DNA of 7,953 bases from JADHUC01 sp964617665. Lineage in GTDB: Bacteria; Planctomycetota; Planctomycetia; Pirellulales; Pirellulaceae. Under the pieces are notes generated by a model. That model saw only the letters and a list, made by a program, of their open reading frames with translations, was not told where the DNA came from and did not search any database. This document shows, one piece after another, positions 5,601 through 7,953 of the stretch. Location: contig CAZUAH010000615.1 of NCBI GenBank assembly GCA_964617665.1, positions 1-7,953 on the forward strand, read 5' to 3'. The position numbers were made by a program, and so were the translations under genes. Numbering within the stretch: position 1 is the first letter of the stretch; the number at the start of each line of letters is the position of its first letter.

Positions 5601-7151
5601 CTACGCCGGCTTTGCCGCGGGTTTCGGCGTCTCCGCTGGCTGTGGCTTCTCGGCAGGCGGCGGTGGTTTCTCGCCGCCGCCTTTTAGGGCTTCAGCAGTC
5701 TCATTGCGGCCGCTTTCCTGGGCAACGGCCAGCGGCGTTTGGCCGTCCTTGTCCTTTGCGTTTACATCGGCTCCCTTCTCGATGAGCAGAATCGCAACGT
5801 CTTTTCCGTTGGGAGCGCCAGCCGCTTGGTGCAGCGGAGTAGTCCCTTTCTCGTCTTTCGCGTCGACATCTGCGCCCTTGGCGATCAGCGACTCCGCAAT
5901 AGCTTTCTTGCCTTGGAACGCTGCACTGAATAGTGGCGTTTGCCCGTCCTCGGATGTTGCGTTGACATCGGCTCCACGTTCGATCAGAAGCAGCGATACG
6001 CCCAGATCCTGCACGGAGGCTGCGGCAACGTGTAATGGAGTCCTTCCGAGGTCGTCTTTTCCGTCCAGTGTTGCGCCGCCGTCGAGCAGCAGCGTTGCGA
6101 TCTCCTTGCCGGCCTCGTCCGAACCGCTTTCGCGATCGGCAACAGCGTGCAGCGTGGTTTTGCCGTCCGTGTCTTGGGCGTTGACGTTTGCTCCTTTCTC
6201 CAGCATCAACTTGACCAATGCGGTCTTGCCTTTGCTGGCCGCCCAGTGAAACGCGGTTTTGCCCGTGGAATCACCTTCGTTGACATCGGCGCCCTTCTCG
6301 ATGAGCCGTTCAGGCAAGCCGTCCCAGCCCCAGCAGATTGCCTGCTGGAGGACACCGCTGCCACGTGGACCTTCAACATCCGCTTTCCGCTCCATAAGCA
6401 AGAGAAGCATGTCTCTGCTGCTTCGCTCGCCACCAACGTAGCAAACGGGCGTCTTGCCGGCATTGTCTTCGGCATTGACGTCTGCGCCGTTATCGAGCAA
6501 TAGAGCCGCCAAGTCCAAGTACCCCTCGGACGCCGCCCAATGCAGCGCTGTGAGACCAGGCTGGGGGCTATAGTTGCCCTTTGTCGTCACGTCCGCTCCC
6601 CCCTTGATCAGAAGGGAGGCCACTTTCGGCGCGCCGTAGGTCGCTGCGTAGTGCAGAGGTGTTCTTCCTTCGGCGTCCAGAGCATTCACTGTTGCGTCGT
6701 GATCCAAAAGGAACTGTACGACTTCGGCGTGCTTACCTTCGGCCGCGCGGTGCAGAGCGGTCTCGCCGGCACCTCCCTTGCCATTCACATCCGCTCCTTT
6801 TTCGACTAGCAGTTTCACAACCTCCAGGTTTCCCCACTGCGCCGCAAAGTGTAGAGCACTCTGGCCGATAGAGTCTTTGGTATTGACGTCGAGACCGGCC
6901 ACCAAGAGGTCGCGAGCGGTCGTGACATCGCCGTTTCGCGCCGCTTTCAGAAGGACTTCACCTTGATCCTCTGCCTGTGAATCCGTCAGCGTCACATTGA
7001 TAGGGCTTTCCGCTTGCGGCAGTGTCAAGTCCTTTGGAATTCGACCCTGTTCCGATATGCAGCCAAGCACAAGCATGACGCTTGCCACGAAAACAAGCGG
7101 AAATCCACTGATCCTATTACGCCTTCGAGCGGTGGACGCATCGACGAGCAT
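5601..7151 (-). CDS. Ankyrin-repeat lipoprotein with proline-rich C-terminal tail
   Basis: 516 residues from the ATG at 7151, chosen because GGAGG (7159-7163) lies seven bases upstream and the first 31 residues form a lipoprotein signal: arginines at 9-11 and 13, hydrophobic 16-29, and lipobox VLGC with Cys31. A start at 7352 would overlap the upstream gene and bury the signal. After a 30-residue linker come about 13 ankyrin repeats (62-490) with the usual G.TPLH.AA...G......LL..GADVN pattern. Repeats near 231-293 are degenerate, lacking TPLH. The one near 328-365 carries an insertion of about six residues around ESGSDEAGK. The tail (about 491-516) is rich in Pro, Lys, Ala and Glu and probably flexible. 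Ankyrin arrays bind proteins; no enzymatic domain is present. Known lipoprotein logic suggests it is anchored in the envelope facing the periplasm. It is probably co-transcribed with the beta-propeller gene 67 bases upstream. Family sure, partner unknown. Confidence 0.92.
   Translation of the reverse strand: MLVDASTARRRNRISGFPLVFVASVMLVLGCISEQGRIPKDLTLPQAESPINVTLTDSQAEDQGEVLLKAARNGDVTTARDLLVAGLDVNTKDSIGQSALHFAAQWGNLEVVKLLVEKGADVNGKGGAGETALHRAAEGKHAEVVQFLLDHDATVNALDAEGRTPLHYAATYGAPKVASLLIKGGADVTTKGNYSPQPGLTALHWAASEGYLDLAALLLDNGADVNAEDNAGKTPVCYVGGERSSRDMLLLLMERKADVEGPRGSGVLQQAICWGWDGLPERLIEKGADVNEGDSTGKTAFHWAASKGKTALVKLMLEKGANVNAQDTDGKTTLHAVADRESGSDEAGKEIATLLLDGGATLDGKDDLGRTPLHVAAASVQDLGVSLLLIERGADVNATSEDGQTPLFSAAFQGKKAIAESLIAKGADVDAKDEKGTTPLHQAAGAPNGKDVAILLIEKGADVNAKDKDGQTPLAVAQESGRNETAEALKGGGEKPPPPAEKPQPAETPKPAAKPA
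5655..5685 (+). terminator. GC-rich hairpin with short T-run downstream of the amidohydrolase gene
   Basis: AGGCGGCG (5655-5662) pairs with CGCCGCCT (5675-5682) around a 12-base loop, followed by TTT. It lies about 60 bases after the amidohydrolase stop, inside the 3' coding end of the opposite ankyrin gene, where it encodes part of the Gly/Pro-rich tail. It may act as a weak intrinsic terminator for plus-strand transcripts. The structure also follows from the Gly/Pro codon composition, so its role is uncertain. Confidence 0.35.
5682..6968 (-). repeat. Ankyrin repeat array (coding, about 99-bp period)
   Basis: About 13 tandem units of roughly 33 codons. The LLIEKGADVNAKD-type turns recur and leave near-identical DNA, for example ACATCGGC(T/G)CCCTTCTCGATGAGC near 5764 and near 6284. 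Most units have diverged elsewhere, which suggests an old array with local sequence conservation rather than recent duplication. Confidence 0.85.
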
Positions 7152-7158
7152 GGCCGAA

Positions 7159-7163
7159 CCTCC
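7159..7163 (-). promoter_or_regulatory. Ribosome binding site of the ankyrin lipoprotein gene
   Basis: On the minus strand GGAGG lies seven bases before the ATG at 7151, within the 67-base gap after the upstream gene. It decides the start at the head of the lipoprotein signal. Confidence 0.75.
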
Positions 7164-7218
7164 AGTAGCCGTATGCCTGTGTCTTAGCTTCGCAACAGTC
7201 TTGCGCCGGTCTCCAATG

Positions 7219-7953
7219 TCAATCCGCAACTGGCACCCGCACATCGTCGGGCACGATTGCCCAGTCGGCCAAGCGACCGAAATCGCGGTGTCCTGGTTGC
7301 CAGCCGTGAGTTTCCAATTCAAACAGCTCTTGGGTGATGCGAAGCTGTTCATCCATGAGTATCAAAGTCGCCCGAGACTCGTCAGGCGACATTTGGGCGC
7401 AAAGCAGGTAAGGGTCGCTGGGCGACCACGCCAAAGGTGTGACTGTATGTTCGGGGTTCGTCTGCAGTTGACAATTCCACTTGCCCTCGGGATCGAGTTG
7501 GGCCATTCCCACGCCATAGTAAAAAGTGTCGGCCAAACCTCCAAGAGTGAAATTGTGATGCCACGTCAGACGGTTGCCGTCGTCCGACCACAAAACTCGC
7601 GCGTCCTTGTAGTTGTCTGGATCGTCTTGCCAAACTGTCTCAACTAGCTTCCCTTCGAGGTCCGTAATATACACATTGGACATCGGCCAAGCCCAGCCCG
7701 TTTGGGCGATCACTGCCAATTGACGCTGGTCGGGTGAGACATCGGTTACTACCCCATTTTCCCCAGTCGGTGTGTCAAAGAAGCGAAACATCAACTTCGA
7801 TTGATCCGTATCCAAGTCGACCTGCCATACCTCCATATCAGGACGTCGGTCGAACGAGGGATCGCGTGTGTAGCAAATACTCGAATCCGACACCCACACA
7901 GGTTCCGGCGGCGCACTCTGCGAGCGCGTGGCCATGAAGTAGCGGCTCGGATT
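7219..7953 (-). CDS. TolB/PD40-like beta-propeller protein, C-terminal part (5' end outside window)
   Basis: 244 residues are visible and the frame stays open to the right edge. A methionine at 7935 is preceded by in-frame residues NPSRYF and lacks a ribosome site, so the start is probably outside. Seen: repeated blade-like strands with the PD40/WD40-like pattern of SPD and WS(D) turns. These include VWVSDSSICYTRD, MEVWQVDLDTDQ, VSPDQRQLAVIAQ, NVYITDLEGK, VLWSDDGNRLTW, LAWSPSDPYLLCAQ and ATLILMDEQ. Such folds occur in TolB-like periplasmic proteins and in the propeller part of S9 peptidases. No peptidase domain follows, because the protein ends about 30 residues after the last blade. It could bind a ligand or protein. 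Its gene precedes the ankyrin lipoprotein on the same strand by 67 bases, suggesting an operon and a possible joint envelope role. Family assignment is moderate, function unknown. Confidence 0.75.
   Translation of the reverse strand, partial: NPSRYFMATRSQSAPPEPVWVSDSSICYTRDPSFDRRPDMEVWQVDLDTDQSKLMFRFFDTPTGENGVVTDVSPDQRQLAVIAQTGWAWPMSNVYITDLEGKLVETVWQDDPDNYKDARVLWSDDGNRLTWHHNFTLGGLADTFYYGVGMAQLDPEGKWNCQLQTNPEHTVTPLAWSPSDPYLLCAQMSPDESRATLILMDEQLRITQELFELETHGWQPGHRDFGRLADWAIVPDDVRVPVAD

Noticed and set aside
5704..6249. A plus-strand frame rich in Ser/Ala opposite the ankyrin repeats
   Set aside because: The periodic sequence merely mirrors the ankyrin array on the other strand.
5682..6968. Regular about 99-base periodicity, considered as a possible non-coding tandem repeat or CRISPR-like array
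   Set aside because: The period equals 33 codons and the units translate as ankyrin repeats; there are no identical direct repeats with unique spacers.
7152..7352. An N-terminal extension of the ankyrin protein by 67 residues
   Set aside because: It would overlap the upstream gene by over 130 bases and place the lipoprotein signal internally. The ATG at 7151 has GGAGG at proper spacing.

Overview
The window (7,953 bases, GC in the mid-50s percent by eye) holds eight protein-coding genes and no RNA gene, insertion sequence, integrase or CRISPR array that I can see. Gene density is moderate, the Shine-Dalgarno sites are readable, and there is a Tat-exported amidohydrolase beside an ankyrin-repeat lipoprotein with a proline-rich tail. 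This fits a free-living Gram-negative bacterium, and a planctomycete is a reasonable guess. The taxonomy is inference from gene style; no marker gene is present.

Layout. Bases 1-2033 (+) carry three closely packed genes of a surface-glycan locus: the C-terminal part of a family 2 glycosyltransferase that enters from the left edge, a nucleotide-sugar-transferase-like protein, and a small methyltransferase-like protein. Facing them, 2048-2845 (-) encodes a fucosyltransferase-like GT-B protein that probably belongs to the same locus. Next comes 2928-3596 (-), a SRAP-domain protein of the YedK/HMCES family with every key residue in canonical position. A 294-base divergent intergenic region with an imperfect dyad separates it from 3891-5594 (+), a Tat-signal amidohydrolase of the YtcJ/NfdA type. 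Only six bases lie between its stop and that of the convergent gene 5601-7151 (-), a lipoprotein with about 13 ankyrin repeats. Upstream of that gene, in the same direction and probably the same operon, 7219-7953 (-) is the C-terminal part of a TolB/PD40-like beta-propeller protein that runs off the right edge.

Functionally there are two blocks: polysaccharide assembly and decoration on the left, and a mixed set (abasic-site protection, exported hydrolase, envelope protein-interaction modules) on the right. I found no convincing multi-gene undescribed system. The most useful leads are the poorly characterised glycosyltransferase-like protein at 663-1478, the ankyrin-lipoprotein/beta-propeller pair, an unusual residue in the amidohydrolase, and palindromic sites upstream of the fucosyltransferase-like gene and of yedK.
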